Positions 18,775-27,854 of a stretch of 64,000 nt of DNA are shown in pieces (positions within the stretch are counted from its first letter, which is position 1; each line of letters opens with the position of its first letter). Under the pieces are notes generated by a model. That model was not told where the DNA came from. It saw only the letters and a list, made by a program, of their open reading frames with translations, and ran no database searches. Both the position numbers and the translations under genes were made by a program. Source of the DNA: Mannheimia granulomatis (GTDB lineage Bacteria; Pseudomonadota; Gammaproteobacteria; Enterobacterales; Pasteurellaceae); NCBI RefSeq assembly GCF_013377255.1, contig NZ_CP016614.1, forward strand, positions 370,001-434,000, given 5' to 3'.

Positions 18775-19707
18775 ATGAAAAAATCCCTATTAGCCCTGAT
18801 GATTGTATCTGTATTTGTCACAACAGCTTGCGAAGACAAAGAAACCCTTCAAAAACTACAAAATGCTGAGAAAGCAGTGGTTCAGTTAGAAACGGATTTA
18901 AAAACTGCGAAAGCTGAAAATGAAACCCTGAAAGCAGAACTTGCTAAGGCACAACAAAATATTCCGCTTCAGGTGGAAATTGCTAAAATTTTCGACAAGA
19001 GTGAAGTGATTAAACACAAAGTCGATCCAAAAGAAGAATATGCGATTGAAGAGACTAAAGTGACTTCATTTGTGACGATTCCAAAAACCAACTTAATGTG
19101 GCTTAACAACATTCTGATTAAATTTGCGTATGATTACAATGAAGAGCAAGGTCGAAAATTGCAGAATCCGACAGAGCAAGACTTAATCAAAAGCCGTGAA
19201 GAAATTTACCAAGATATGGTAAAGAGTGCGAAAGAAGAGCCTGTATTTGGTTATGAGGAGAGCATTTTGAGTGATTTTATCGGGCAGCGTAATAATATTG
19301 TCACTTTTAGTATGCAGCCTTTTTCCTATAGTGGAGGAGCTCATGGATTACACCACACAAGCTATATAAATGTGGATTTAAATAAAAAATCGGTGATTAG
19401 TCTCAATGATTTAGTAAGTGAAAAAAATCAAGCTAAGCTTAAAGAGGCGCTTTGGGAAAACTATGCTGTATTACGAGTGGACGAAAACGGTAAATATAAT
19501 GGATTTGCGGATAAAAAAGAGTTTCGCATTTCATCGGAGTTCTATTTCGGTACAAGCGGGATTGTGTTTGTTTACCCGCCTTACGAGCTTGGGCCTTACG
19601 CAGAAGGTTATGTGGAGGTCGATTTACCTTGGTATCAAGCAAATGAATTACTGAATCTGGATTATCAGCGTGGTGAGAAAGACGGCTTCTTTAAAAAGGA
19701 AGAGTAA
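18775..19707 (+). CDS. Putative lipoprotein with DUF3298/RsiV-like domain
   Basis: The 310-residue protein starts with a lipoprotein signal peptide (lipobox ending TTAC, Cys19). A heptad-rich stretch (about 22-64: LQKLQNAEKAVVQLE and following) likely forms a coiled coil. The C-terminal half holds the DUF3298-like signature PFSYSGGAHGLHHTSYINVD and a following SLNDLV, as seen in Bacillus RsiV and in many uncharacterised envelope proteins. RsiV senses lysozyme, but that role cannot be carried over: there is no anti-sigma segment or membrane helix here. The gene stands alone between rpoD and the convergent menA, with terminators on both sides. Function unknown. Confidence 0.75.
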   Translation: MKKSLLALMIVSVFVTTACEDKETLQKLQNAEKAVVQLETDLKTAKAENETLKAELAKAQQNIPLQVEIAKIFDKSEVIKHKVDPKEEYAIEETKVTSFVTIPKTNLMWLNNILIKFAYDYNEEQGRKLQNPTEQDLIKSREEIYQDMVKSAKEEPVFGYEESILSDFIGQRNNIVTFSMQPFSYSGGAHGLHHTSYINVDLNKKSVISLNDLVSEKNQAKLKEALWENYAVLRVDENGKYNGFADKKEFRISSEFYFGTSGIVFVYPPYELGPYAEGYVEVDLPWYQANELLNLDYQRGEKDGFFKKEE

Positions 19708-19729
19708 TTGCAAATTTCTTGCAAAAAAG

Positions 19730-19763
19730 AACCGCTTGTTGTTATACAAGCGGTTTATTTTTG
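19730..19763. terminator. Terminator built from an inverted uptake-signal pair
   Basis: AACCGCTTGT (19730-19739) and ACAAGCGGTT (19746-19755) form a perfect 10-bp stem with a 6-base loop, followed by TATTTTT. Both arms are uptake-signal cores. It lies between convergent genes (the DUF3298 lipoprotein and menA). Confidence 0.85.
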
Positions 19764-19778
19764 CCAAAATTTTACACT

Positions 19779-20696
19779 TTAGCCCAACACAATTCCTAAA
19801 CTAAACAGTAGATTTGTGATTAATGCCAAACCTGCCATTTGCCCTAAAATCGGGTAAAGCTCTTTCGGATCTTTATGTAAATAGACAAATCGAGCGTGTT
19901 TGGCAAGGAGTGGTACGGCTAGTAAGAATAGGAAGCTGTACCAATGCTGAAATTCGGATATTGCAAAAATCAGGTAAGAAATGACCGCTAGCACGAGCAG
20001 TACAACGTGATATTTTCGCCCGTTTTGGCTACCGATTCGCACAATCAGGGTATTCTTGCCGGCTTGTCTATCTTGGTTAATATCACGTAAGTTATTGATA
20101 TTTAAAACCGCAACCGAAAGTAAACCACAACCAAAGGCAGGAAGTAAAATCATTGGTGGTAGGCTATGTGCCTGTAAATAAAATACCCCGATAACTGCTA
20201 CGAAGCCAAAGAAAATCAGTACGAACAGATCGCCTAGCCCCAAATAGCCATAAGCCTTTTTGCCCACGGTGTAGGTAATGGCTGCGAAAATCGACACCAA
20301 GCCCAGCCCGATAAAGAAAAATAGATCTTCAATGCTTTCATAAGCGTACATGCTTAACGCCACACCGGAAAAAAACGAAAGCATGCTTAGCACAATCACC
20401 GCTTTTTTAAGTTGCTCACCGCTGATCGCCCCTTGCTGAATGGCACGCAACGGCCCAATTCGCTCTTGGGTGTCTGAGCCTTTAACGTGATCACCGTAAT
20501 CATTAGCGAAGTTAGATAAAATCTGCAATAAAATGGTAGTGATAAAGGCAAGAAGTGTGGTGATAAAATCAAACTTCCCCGCCCAATGTGCGAGAGCAGA
20601 GCCGACAGTAATCGATGCCAAGGCAAGCGGTAAAGTTTTTGGACGAGCTGTGGTGAACCAAATAGAAAAATAAGAATTTTTGTTCATAAAATACAT
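19779..20696 (-). CDS. menA: 1,4-dihydroxy-2-naphthoate octaprenyltransferase
   Basis: MenA attaches the polyprenyl tail to 1,4-dihydroxy-2-naphthoate, giving demethylmenaquinone, the main low-potential quinone of Pasteurellaceae. The 305-residue UbiA-superfamily protein has about eight or nine membrane helices. The first Asp-rich motif is NFANDYGDHVKGSD (62-75) and a second, NLRDINQDRQAGKNTL, lies near residue 210. TARPKTLPLALASI at the N-terminus matches E. coli MenA closely. An alternative start three codons in (MNKNS) is possible; neither has a clear ribosome-binding site. It is divergent from trmO, 44 bases away. Confidence 0.94.
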   Translation of the reverse strand: MYFMNKNSYFSIWFTTARPKTLPLALASITVGSALAHWAGKFDFITTLLAFITTILLQILSNFANDYGDHVKGSDTQERIGPLRAIQQGAISGEQLKKAVIVLSMLSFFSGVALSMYAYESIEDLFFFIGLGLVSIFAAITYTVGKKAYGYLGLGDLFVLIFFGFVAVIGVFYLQAHSLPPMILLPAFGCGLLSVAVLNINNLRDINQDRQAGKNTLIVRIGSQNGRKYHVVLLVLAVISYLIFAISEFQHWYSFLFLLAVPLLAKHARFVYLHKDPKELYPILGQMAGLALITNLLFSLGIVLG

Positions 20697-20740
20697 TTCG
20701 TTTAAAATAACAGGTAATCGCTCTTATTTTAGCAGAAAAA

Positions 20741-21508
20741 ATGCCAATGAACTCTACCCAGATCCAATTATCCCCTATTCAATATGTACCTATTGGTTTT
20801 ATTGAAAGCCCTTATGATGAAAAATTTTCCGTCCCTCGTCAGCCTAATTTGGTTTGTGAGGGCCATGGGCTTTTAAAGTTAGTACCGACTTACAACACGG
20901 CTGATGCAGTACGAGGCTTGGAGCAATTTAGCCATATTTGGCTGATTTTCCAATTTCATCAAATTCGCGAACGGGATTGGCACGCTACCGTCAGACCGCC
21001 TCGCTTGGGCGGGAATGAGCGTATCGGCGTGTTTGCCAGTCGAGCGACTCATCGCCCGAATTCGATTGGGTTATCCAAAGTAAAATTAGAAGAAATTGTG
21101 GTTAAAGGCGGCGAGGTGTATTTAAGATTAGGGAGTGTGGATTTAGTTAATGGCACGCCGATTTTGGATATTAAACCCTATATTGCTTATGCAGATAGTG
21201 AGCCTGATGCGATTTCGGGCTTTGCTCAATACAAGCCGGAGGCAAAATTAGACGTTATGTTTAGTGAGCAGGCTACACAAGCGGTTAAATTCTGCCAAAA
21301 TTTTGCAAAATTCAGTATTGAGCACCCACTTATGTTTATTCGTGATGTGATTGCTCAAGATCCTCGCCCAGCCTATCAACAGGGGAAAAGCTCGGAACGA
21401 ATTTACGGGATGAGCTTAGCCGGCTATAACATTCGTTGGCAAATTATTCAGCATGAGGAAAAAGAACACGCCCTAGTGCTTTCGATTGTGCCTATTGAAC
21501 TTTCTTAA
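20741..21508 (+). CDS. trmO: tRNA (N6-threonylcarbamoyladenosine37-N6)-methyltransferase TrmO
   Basis: TrmO (YaeB, formerly TsaA) N6-methylates t6A37 of threonine tRNAs using S-adenosylmethionine, which slightly improves decoding. The 255-residue protein has the UPF0066 beta-barrel N-terminal domain with [11 protein letters not shown] (15-25), [18 protein letters not shown] (85-91) and the signature [12 protein letters not shown] (101-112). A C-terminal extension shows [18 protein letters not shown], also seen in the E. coli protein. The start could be the second ATG, two codons in. It appears monocistronic, although the next gene begins about 50 bases downstream. Confidence 0.93.
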   Translation: MPMNSTQIQLSPIQYVPIGFIESPYDEKFSVPRQPNLVCEGHGLLKLVPTYNTADAVRGLEQFSHIWLIFQFHQIRERDWHATVRPPRLGGNERIGVFASRATHRPNSIGLSKVKLEEIVVKGGEVYLRLGSVDLVNGTPILDIKPYIAYADSEPDAISGFAQYKPEAKLDVMFSEQATQAVKFCQNFAKFSIEHPLMFIRDVIAQDPRPAYQQGKSSERIYGMSLAGYNIRWQIIQHEEKEHALVLSIVPIELS

Positions 21509-21559
21509 TAGTTATAAATCAAAAGAACAGTGTTTAATCACTTTAAGGATAACATTTCT

Positions 21560-22294
21560 ATGAAATTGAAAAATTTTCTAACTATTTTACCGCTTGCAGT
21601 CGCGACAATGTCAGCCTCAGCAGAAACAGCTACTGCTGAAAATAAAGAGAAAACATCAACCTTTAATTTTTCAACAGAAGTAAGCCGTACCGTAGATAAA
21701 GATTTAATGCAGGCAAATGTATATAGCCGTAAATCGGGAAAATCTTTGCCGGAGTTAAAAAAATCCGTGTCGTTAAATTTGAATCGTGTGTTGGAAGAAG
21801 CGAAGAAATATCCGAATATTGAAGTGCAGGCTGAAGGTTTAACCAATAATGTAAACTATAACAGCAAAGGCAATATTGACGGTTGGGAAACTACAGGCAG
21901 CATTAATCTCAAAAGTAAAGATTTTGAAGCAATGGCAGCAGTGCTTGAGAATTTAGGTAAAGATGTGGCGATTAGCTATATTGATTTTAGTGTTTCGCCG
22001 GAAAAAATGGCTTCTCTTGAAGATGAGATGACTCTTGAAATTATCCATAAATTCCAACACAAAGCGGATATTATCCAAAAAGGGCTAGGCGCGAAGAAAT
22101 ATAAGCTGAGCAATATTAATATCCAGACCCCGAATGATGGCGGCGCTAACCATCCATATTATCGCCAAGAGCGAATGTATGCTATGGCGGCTGCACCTAA
22201 GATGTCGGAAAGTAACTCAATGGAACAAATTCCATTAGAAGCAGGTAAGACGACCATTTCTGCCAGTGCGTCAGGAAATGTGGAATTTGAATAG
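21560..22294 (+). CDS. Periplasmic SIMPL-domain (DUF541) protein
   Basis: The 244-residue protein has a cleavable signal peptide (MKLKNFLTILPLAVATMSASA, cut after the second ASA-type site near residue 21). A SIMPL/DUF541 domain follows, with strands such as FNFSTEVSRTVDKDLMQANVY and a QAEGLTNNVNY segment. Related proteins include E. coli YggE, linked to oxidative-stress tolerance and membrane homeostasis, but a molecular activity is not established. The start is set by AAGGATAAC before the ATG at 21560; a GTG frame opens 30 bases upstream but lacks a signal-peptide start. It is followed by a terminator hairpin at 22361-22403. Confidence 0.8.
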   Translation: MKLKNFLTILPLAVATMSASAETATAENKEKTSTFNFSTEVSRTVDKDLMQANVYSRKSGKSLPELKKSVSLNLNRVLEEAKKYPNIEVQAEGLTNNVNYNSKGNIDGWETTGSINLKSKDFEAMAAVLENLGKDVAISYIDFSVSPEKMASLEDEMTLEIIHKFQHKADIIQKGLGAKKYKLSNINIQTPNDGGANHPYYRQERMYAMAAAPKMSESNSMEQIPLEAGKTTISASASGNVEFE

Positions 22295-22325
22295 AAATGT
22301 ATAGATTTGTATAGACTTGTATGTC
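22291..22325 (+). repeat. 10-bp tandem repeat at the end of the SIMPL gene
   Basis: ATAGAAATGT, ATAGATTTGT and ATAGACTTGT follow each other exactly at 22291, 22301 and 22311, and a decayed fourth unit ATGTCTGCTT follows. The period is one helical turn. The first unit contains the stop codon of the upstream gene. Confidence 0.7.
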
Positions 22326-22360
22326 TGCTTAATTTGGGCACAAAATCAGTTTATACTAGG

Positions 22361-22403
22361 AATATGAGCATTTAATTTATTCTTAGATGCTCATATTTTT
22401 ATT
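22361..22403 (+). terminator. Terminator between the SIMPL gene and aqpZ
   Basis: AATATGAGCAT (22361-22371) and ATGCTCATATT (22387-22397) form a perfect 11-bp stem with a 15-base loop, followed by TTTATTT. Confidence 0.8.
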
Positions 22404-22472
22404 TGGCTAGAAATAGCATTCGGAAAGTAAAACACATTATGTGTTATTCACCTTAAAAGGTAAGGACAAAAA

Positions 22473-23159
22473 ATGAAAAAGTATTTTGCTGAGTTTTTCG
22501 GTACATTTTGGTTAGTATTTGGCGGTTGTGGTAGTGCAGTACTTGCAGCCGGTATTCCTGAGTTAGGTATTGGTTATGCAGGTGTATCATTAGCCTTCGG
22601 TTTAACCGTATTAACTATGGCGTATGCAGTTGGTCATATTTCCGGTGGTCACTTTAACCCTGCTGTATCTATCGGCTTATTGGTTGGTGGTCGTTTTAAT
22701 GCGAAAGATTTACTGCCTTATATTGCAGCACAAGTAATTGGTGCGATTGCAGCCGCTGCCGTATTATATGCTATTGCTTCAGGCATTCCGACTTTTGATG
22801 TAACCGCGGGTTTTGCAAGCAATGGTTATGGGGAACATTCTCCTCACGGTTATAGCTTAACAGCAGCATTGTTAATTGAAATCGTCTTAACCGCGTTTTT
22901 CTTAATCATTATTATGGGAGCAACCGATAAACGTGCACCGGTAGGCTTTGCCCCGATTGCCATCGGTTTGGCGTTAACCTTAATCCACTTAATCAGCATT
23001 CCGGTAACTAATACCTCTGTAAACCCTGCGCGTTCAACCGGTGTGGCGTTATTCCAAGGTAGCTGGGCTGTTGAACAATTATGGTTGTTCTGGGTTGCAC
23101 CAATTGTTGGGGCAATTATTGGTGCGCTAGCATATCGTTTTATTGCTGAAGAAAAATAA
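22473..23159 (+). CDS. aqpZ: Aquaporin Z, water channel
   Basis: AqpZ is an inner-membrane tetrameric channel for rapid water flux. The 228-residue protein has six membrane helices and two half-helices bearing NPA motifs at 62-64 (HFNPAVS) and 184-186 (SVNPARS). The selectivity-filter residues Phe42, His172, Thr181 and Arg187 match those of E. coli AqpZ with a constant offset of about two, so it is a water channel and not a glycerol facilitator. AAGGTAAGG precedes the start. It appears to be monocistronic, with terminators on both sides. Confidence 0.96.
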   Translation: MKKYFAEFFGTFWLVFGGCGSAVLAAGIPELGIGYAGVSLAFGLTVLTMAYAVGHISGGHFNPAVSIGLLVGGRFNAKDLLPYIAAQVIGAIAAAAVLYAIASGIPTFDVTAGFASNGYGEHSPHGYSLTAALLIEIVLTAFFLIIIMGATDKRAPVGFAPIAIGLALTLIHLISIPVTNTSVNPARSTGVALFQGSWAVEQLWLFWVAPIVGAIIGALAYRFIAEEK

Positions 23160-23180
23160 TTTTACGTAGCGAGTTTTATG

Positions 23181-23213
23181 CAGCCCTAATTCTTGATTAG
23201 GGCTGTTTTTTTG
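23181..23213 (+). terminator. Rho-independent terminator after aqpZ
   Basis: CAGCCCTAAT (23181-23190) and ATTAGGGCTG (23196-23205) form a perfect 10-bp stem with a 5-base loop, followed by TTTTTTTG. Confidence 0.92.
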
Positions 23214-23232
23214 TTTTGAAAAGGGTGAGAAA

Positions 23233-23373
23233 ATGAAAAAATTAATCAAATTATGTGGTGTAATTTCGGCAACAATTTTACTGAGTGGTTGCCTAGTTAC
23301 TTCTGTTGTTGGCGGTGTTGTGGGGACAGCCGTAGATGTAGTGGATGCAGTAACACCTGATATCATTGACTAA
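23233..23373 (+). CDS. Small putative lipoprotein (46 residues)
   Basis: A short open frame begins MKKLIKLCGVISATILLSGC. The lipobox LSGC puts the lipidated Cys at residue 20, leaving a mature peptide of only about 27 residues, rich in Val and Gly (LVTSVVGGVVGTAVDVVDAV). GGGTGAGAAA before the ATG gives a good ribosome-binding site, and the aqpZ terminator lies just upstream, so it probably has its own promoter. Similar tiny lipoproteins occur in Pasteurellaceae and other gammaproteobacteria without known function. It is supported by the signal sequence and spacing, not by a recognised domain. Confidence 0.75.
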   Translation: MKKLIKLCGVISATILLSGCLVTSVVGGVVGTAVDVVDAVTPDIID

Positions 23374-23477
23374 TGCATGTTACAAGCGGTTAAAATTCGC
23401 GGATAGATTGCAAATATAAAATAAAGCGTTACAATGGTTTGCTATTTTATAAAACAGATGAATTAAAAGGATTCAAT

Positions 23478-24065
23478 ATGAAAATTACCAAAGATTTAGT
23501 GCCAAGTATTGCTTATCAAGTTCGTACGCAAGAAGGTGTATTAGTTGATGAAGCACCGGTAAATCAGCCGTTAGAATACTTGCACGGTCATAACAATTTA
23601 GTGGAAGGTTTAGAAAAAGCTTTAGAAGGCAAAGCGGTTGGCGATGTGTTTGAGGTGCGTGTAAAACCGGAAGAAGGTTATGGTGAATACAACGACAATA
23701 TGGTTCAACGTGTGCCGAAAGAAGTCTTTATGGGCGTGGATGAATTAGAAGTAGGTATGCGTTTTATCGCAGATACCGATTTAGGCCCGCTACCGGTTGT
23801 GATCACTGAAGTTGATGGTGACGAAGTGGTTGTTGACGGTAACCATATGCTAGCCGGTCAAGAGTTATTATTCTCGGTAGAAGTGGTTGGCGTGCGTGAA
23901 GCGACAGAAGAAGAGATTGCTCACGGCCATGTTCACGGTGGACACGGTGGCTGTGGTTGCGGCGGTCATGGGCATGAGCACGACCACGAAGGTTGCTGTG
24001 GCGGACACGACCATGATCACCATCATCATAATCACGGTGGCTGTGGTTGTGGTGGTCATCACTAA
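23478..24065 (+). CDS. slyD: FKBP-type peptidyl-prolyl isomerase SlyD
   Basis: SlyD is a cytoplasmic prolyl isomerase and chaperone that also binds nickel and takes part in hydrogenase/urease metal delivery. The 195-residue protein has the FKBP domain (VPSIAYQVRTQEGVLVDE, LEYLHGHNNLVEGLEKAL) with the inserted IF domain (about 70-130: EGYGEYNDNMVQRVPKEVF). A C-terminal tail from about residue 150 is extraordinarily rich in His, Gly and Cys (HGGCGCGGH-type repeats), the metal-binding region. The ATG at 23478 has AAAAGG upstream and is chosen over a frame 39 bases earlier. Nickel handling would fit a urease- or hydrogenase-bearing relative, but neither is in the window. Confidence 0.95.
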   Translation: MKITKDLVPSIAYQVRTQEGVLVDEAPVNQPLEYLHGHNNLVEGLEKALEGKAVGDVFEVRVKPEEGYGEYNDNMVQRVPKEVFMGVDELEVGMRFIADTDLGPLPVVITEVDGDEVVVDGNHMLAGQELLFSVEVVGVREATEEEIAHGHVHGGHGGCGCGGHGHEHDHEGCCGGHDHDHHHHNHGGCGCGGHH

Positions 24066-24196
24066 TTTAGTTTATCCCTCCTTTATGGAGGGATAGCTAC
24101 TTTCAGCCTATGAGGATAGTGGTAAGCGGTTAAATTTTGCTAAAAATTTACCAATATCTTTATAAAAATCTAAATATGATAACAACCTTTCAAAAT

Positions 24197-25726
24197 ATGA
24201 GTGAAACCAAACAAAACCAATCTGCTATCGACTATCTACGTGCGATTTTAAGTGCCAATATTTATGATTTAGCACAAGTTACCCCTTTGCAAAAAATGGA
24301 AAAATTATCTGAACGTTTAAGTAATCAGATTTTTATTAAACGTGAAGATCGCCAACCGGTGCATAGTTTTAAATTACGTGGCGCTTTTGCGATGATCTCC
24401 AATTTAACCAAAGAGCAAAAAGAAGCCGGTGTTATTGCTGCTTCAGCCGGTAACCATGCACAAGGCGTTGCACTTTCGGCAAAGCATTTAGGTTTGAAAG
24501 CATTAATTGTGATGCCGCAGAACACGCCTGCAATTAAAGTAGATGCCGTGCGTGGTTTTGGGGGGGAAGTGCTGCTATACGGCGCTAATTTTGATGAGGC
24601 GAAAGCTAAAGCTATTTCACTTTCCGGTGAATTGGGGATGACTTTTATTCATCCGTTTGATAGTCCTGCCGTCATTGCCGGGCAAGGCACGATCGGTTTG
24701 GAGCTGGTTCAGCAAAAATCTGATTTAGACTATGTCTTTATTCCTGTTGGTGGCGGTGGCTTAATTGCCGGTGTGGCGGTGCTGATTAAGCAAGTTTTGC
24801 CCAATATTAAAGTGATTGGTGTGGAGTCTAAAGATTCTGCTTGCCTTTATCATGCTTTAAAGCAAGGCCAGCCGACTGACTTAGAGCGAGTGGGGCTATT
24901 TGCCGACGGTATTGCGGTAAAACGTATTGGTGAGGAAACTTTCCGTTTATGTCAGCAATATGTGGATGATGTAGTTTTGGTGGATAATGATGAAATTTGT
25001 GCCTCAATGAAACTGATTTTTGAGAATGTACGTGCGATTTCTGAACCATCAGGAGCCGCTTCCCTTGCCGGTTTGAAAAAATATGTGAAATTACATCAAT
25101 TAGAAGGTAAAAACTTAGCCTGTATTCTTTCCGGGGCGAACTTAAATTTCCATACCTTACGTTTTGTTTCCGAACGCTGTGAAATTGGTGAAAAGCGTGA
25201 GGCGATTTTGGCGGTTACTATTCCGGAGCAAAAAGGCAGCTTCTTGAAATTCTGCCAAATTTTAGGTGACCGTGCGGTAACTGAATTTAATTATCGCCAT
25301 TCAGATGATAACAAGGCGTGTGTTTTTGTCGGTGTGCGTATTAGTGGTTCGGCAGAAAAATTGGATATCATTAAAGATCTTCAACAGAATGGTTATGATG
25401 TGGCGGATTTATCCGATGATGATATCGCTAAAACCCATATTCGCTATATGGTGGGTGGACGTACAACTTCTATCGAGAACGAACAGCTTTATAGTTTTGA
25501 ATTCCCTGAACAGAAAGGAGCGTTACTGAAATTCTTACAAACCCTAACCGATTGGGATATTTCTTTGTTCCATTATCGTGCACACGGCTCCGATTATGGA
25601 GATATTTTGGCAGCATTTGCATTAAATCATGGCGATGAAGTAGAATTAAACAAACATTTAGAACAGCTTGGTTATCGTTTCCAAAACGTCAGTGAAAGCC
25701 CGGCTTATCAATATTTTTTAAAATAA
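24197..25726 (+). CDS. ilvA: Threonine ammonia-lyase, biosynthetic
   Basis: IlvA deaminates threonine to 2-oxobutanoate, the first committed step to isoleucine, and is feedback-inhibited by isoleucine. The 509-residue protein (E. coli 514) has the PLP-binding Lys59 in VHSFKLRGA, the SAGNHAQG phosphate loop and a GGGGLIAG glycine loop. Two C-terminal ACT-like regulatory modules each start EQKG(S/A)(F/L)LKF. Two in-frame ATGs upstream (24176) or a TTG (24137) could also start it; none has a clear ribosome-binding site, and 24197 best matches the family length. It is not in an ilv operon here. Confidence 0.95.
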   Translation: MSETKQNQSAIDYLRAILSANIYDLAQVTPLQKMEKLSERLSNQIFIKREDRQPVHSFKLRGAFAMISNLTKEQKEAGVIAASAGNHAQGVALSAKHLGLKALIVMPQNTPAIKVDAVRGFGGEVLLYGANFDEAKAKAISLSGELGMTFIHPFDSPAVIAGQGTIGLELVQQKSDLDYVFIPVGGGGLIAGVAVLIKQVLPNIKVIGVESKDSACLYHALKQGQPTDLERVGLFADGIAVKRIGEETFRLCQQYVDDVVLVDNDEICASMKLIFENVRAISEPSGAASLAGLKKYVKLHQLEGKNLACILSGANLNFHTLRFVSERCEIGEKREAILAVTIPEQKGSFLKFCQILGDRAVTEFNYRHSDDNKACVFVGVRISGSAEKLDIIKDLQQNGYDVADLSDDDIAKTHIRYMVGGRTTSIENEQLYSFEFPEQKGALLKFLQTLTDWDISLFHYRAHGSDYGDILAAFALNHGDEVELNKHLEQLGYRFQNVSESPAYQYFLK

Positions 25727-25753
25727 ACTTTTGTTATAAAACTAGGAATCATA

Positions 25754-27088
25754 ATGGCTCGTAAATATTTCGGCACAGACGGTGTGCGTGGTGAAGTGGG
25801 AAAATTCCCGATTACGCCTGAATTTGCATTAAAATTAGGTTGGGCAGCCGGTAAGGTACTTGCCACTCAAGGCACTAAAAAAGTGCTGATTGGTAAAGAT
25901 ACCCGTATTTCCGGTTATATGTTGGAATCTGCTCTTGAAGCAGGTTTAACGGCAGCCGGTTTATCGGCTGTCTTCGTTGGTCCGATGCCAACCCCGGCTA
26001 TTGCGTATTTAACCCGTACATTCCGTGCAGAAGCGGGTATTGTGATTTCGGCTTCACATAACCCTTATTATGATAATGGCATTAAATTTTTCTCCTCTGT
26101 GGGCGAAAAGTTGCCGGACGAAATTGAAGAAGCCATCGAAGCGATGCTAGATGCTCCAATGGACTGCGTAGATTCCGCCAACTTAGGTCGAGCAAGTCGT
26201 ATTAATGATGCAGCAGGGCGTTATATTGAATTTTGTAAAGGGACTTTCCCTTCAGAATTAAGCCTTGAGGGTTATAAAATTGTGGTAGATAGTGCCAATG
26301 GTGCAACTTACCATATCGCGCCAAATGTAATGCGTGAATTAGGCGCAGAGGTGCTTGAAATCGGTACTAAACCGGATGGTTTAAATATCAACGAAAAATG
26401 TGGTGCGACTGATATTAAAGCATTACAAAAAGTGGTTATTGAATCAGGTGCAGATGTTGGTTTGGCCTACGATGGTGATGGCGACCGTTTGATTATGGTC
26501 GATCATCTCGGTAACAAGGTGGATGGTGACCAAATCCTGTTTATTTTGGCTCGTGAAGCTCTGCGTTCAGGTAAATTACAGGGCGGGGTAGTTGGTACCT
26601 TAATGAGTAATATGAGTTTGGAATTGGCGTTAAAAGAGTTAGCGATTCCGTTTTCTCGTGCGAACGTAGGGGACCGCTATGTGTTAGAACAGCTAAAAGA
26701 GAAAGGCTGGAAATTGGGCGGTGAAAATTCGGGTCATATTATTGTGTTAGATAAAAACACCACAGGTGATGGCATTATCGCTTCACTACAAGTATTGGCC
26801 GCAATGGCAAGCCATAAATTAAGTCTCAATGATTTGGCTAAAGCTGTGCCGTTATTCCCACAGGTATTGCTTAATGTTCGTTTTGAGAAAGGCTCTGCTA
26901 ATCCGCTTGAAAGCGATGAAGTAAAAGCGGTAGCGGCAGAAGTAGAAAAACGCTTAGCAGGAAAAGGGCGTATCCTGTTGCGTAAGTCAGGCACCGAACC
27001 ATTAATTCGTGTGATGGTTGAGTGTGAAGATGGGCAACTGGCTCAAAGCTGTGCGGAAGAGATTGTTGAAGCAGTAAAACGTAATTAA
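25754..27088 (+). CDS. glmM: Phosphoglucosamine mutase
   Basis: GlmM interconverts glucosamine-6-phosphate and glucosamine-1-phosphate, feeding UDP-GlcNAc for peptidoglycan and LPS. The 444-residue protein has the start [10 protein letters not shown], the phosphoserine loop [15 protein letters not shown] (Ser101), the metal loop DGDGDR near 241-246, the sugar-binding GENSGH and the phosphate-binding [12 protein letters not shown] near the C-terminus. All expected catalytic motifs are intact. ACTAGGAATCATA precedes the start. It sits between ilvA and rpiA on the same strand, away from its common neighbours folP and ftsH. Confidence 0.97.
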   Translation: MARKYFGTDGVRGEVGKFPITPEFALKLGWAAGKVLATQGTKKVLIGKDTRISGYMLESALEAGLTAAGLSAVFVGPMPTPAIAYLTRTFRAEAGIVISASHNPYYDNGIKFFSSVGEKLPDEIEEAIEAMLDAPMDCVDSANLGRASRINDAAGRYIEFCKGTFPSELSLEGYKIVVDSANGATYHIAPNVMRELGAEVLEIGTKPDGLNINEKCGATDIKALQKVVIESGADVGLAYDGDGDRLIMVDHLGNKVDGDQILFILAREALRSGKLQGGVVGTLMSNMSLELALKELAIPFSRANVGDRYVLEQLKEKGWKLGGENSGHIIVLDKNTTGDGIIASLQVLAAMASHKLSLNDLAKAVPLFPQVLLNVRFEKGSANPLESDEVKAVAAEVEKRLAGKGRILLRKSGTEPLIRVMVECEDGQLAQSCAEEIVEAVKRN

Positions 27089-27090
27089 TC

Positions 27091-27135
27091 CAAGCGGTCA
27101 TATTTTGTAAAAAAATTGCAAAATATGACCGCTTG
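27091..27135. repeat. Long perfect inverted repeat of two extended uptake signals
   Basis: CAAGCGGTCATATTTTG (27091-27107) and CAAAATATGACCGCTTG (27119-27135) are exact 17-bp reverse complements with an 11-base spacer. Each arm is an extended uptake signal. No clear T-run follows on either strand, so termination is possible but not certain. Confidence 0.8.
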
Positions 27136-27155
27136 TTGCTTAAAAGGAATAAATA

Positions 27156-27815
27156 ATGAACCAACAAAAGATGAAAAAAATTGCGGCTCAAGCTGCGTTA
27201 AAATTTGTTAAGCCGGATACAATTGTCGGGGTGGGTAGCGGCTCAACAGTAAATTGCTTTATTGATGCTTTGGCTTCAATGAAAGATGATATCAAAGGGG
27301 CAGTCGCTGCATCAAAGGCATCGGAAGATCGTCTGCGTGAAATCGGAATTGAAGTATTTAGTGCTAATGAAGTCAGTGAGCTAGATGTTTATATTGATGG
27401 TGCAGATGAGATTACGCCTCAAGGTGCGATGATTAAAGGTGGTGGTGCAGCATTAACCCGCGAAAAAATCGTCAGTTCTCTGGCTAAGAAATTTATCTGT
27501 ATTGTAGATAGTTCAAAGCAAGTAGGTGTGTTGGGTTCAACTTTCCCGTTGCCGGTTGAAGTGATTCCGATGGCACGTTCTTATGTTGCCCGTCAGTTAG
27601 TTGCGTTAGGTGGTTCGCCGGAATACCGTGAAGGTGTGGTAACAGACAATGGTAATGTGATTTTAGATGTGCATAATTTCCAAATCTTAGAGCCACTAAA
27701 GATGGAACATACAATTAATAATATTGCAGGTGTGGTAACTAATGGTATTTTTGCACAACGTTTTGCTAACGTAACTATTGTTGGTACACCTGAAGGTGCT
27801 GTTATTTTAGAATAA
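27156..27815 (+). CDS. rpiA: Ribose-5-phosphate isomerase A
   Basis: RpiA interconverts ribose-5-phosphate and ribulose-5-phosphate in the pentose phosphate pathway. The 219-residue protein carries GVGSGSTV (25-32), the DGADEI motif with Asp82 and Asp85, KGGG (95-98) and a LTREKIV segment with the catalytic Glu104. These are the canonical active-site elements. AAAAGGAATAA precedes the start. serA follows 39 bases downstream; rpiA and serA are also neighbours in E. coli. Confidence 0.97.
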   Translation: MNQQKMKKIAAQAALKFVKPDTIVGVGSGSTVNCFIDALASMKDDIKGAVAASKASEDRLREIGIEVFSANEVSELDVYIDGADEITPQGAMIKGGGAALTREKIVSSLAKKFICIVDSSKQVGVLGSTFPLPVEVIPMARSYVARQLVALGGSPEYREGVVTDNGNVILDVHNFQILEPLKMEHTINNIAGVVTNGIFAQRFANVTIVGTPEGAVILE

Positions 27816-27854
27816 TTTTATATCGCAAACACAAAATATAACTAGGAGCAAAGC

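Noticed and set aside
23868..24096. Frames of 64-69 codons over the slyD tail on both strands
   Set aside because: Shadows of the His/Gly/Cys-rich SlyD C-terminus in other frames.
24110..24133. Short frame MRIVVSG upstream of ilvA as a leader peptide for Ile/Val attenuation
   Set aside because: Only three branched-chain codons and no terminator/antiterminator pair downstream; part of it is an uptake signal.
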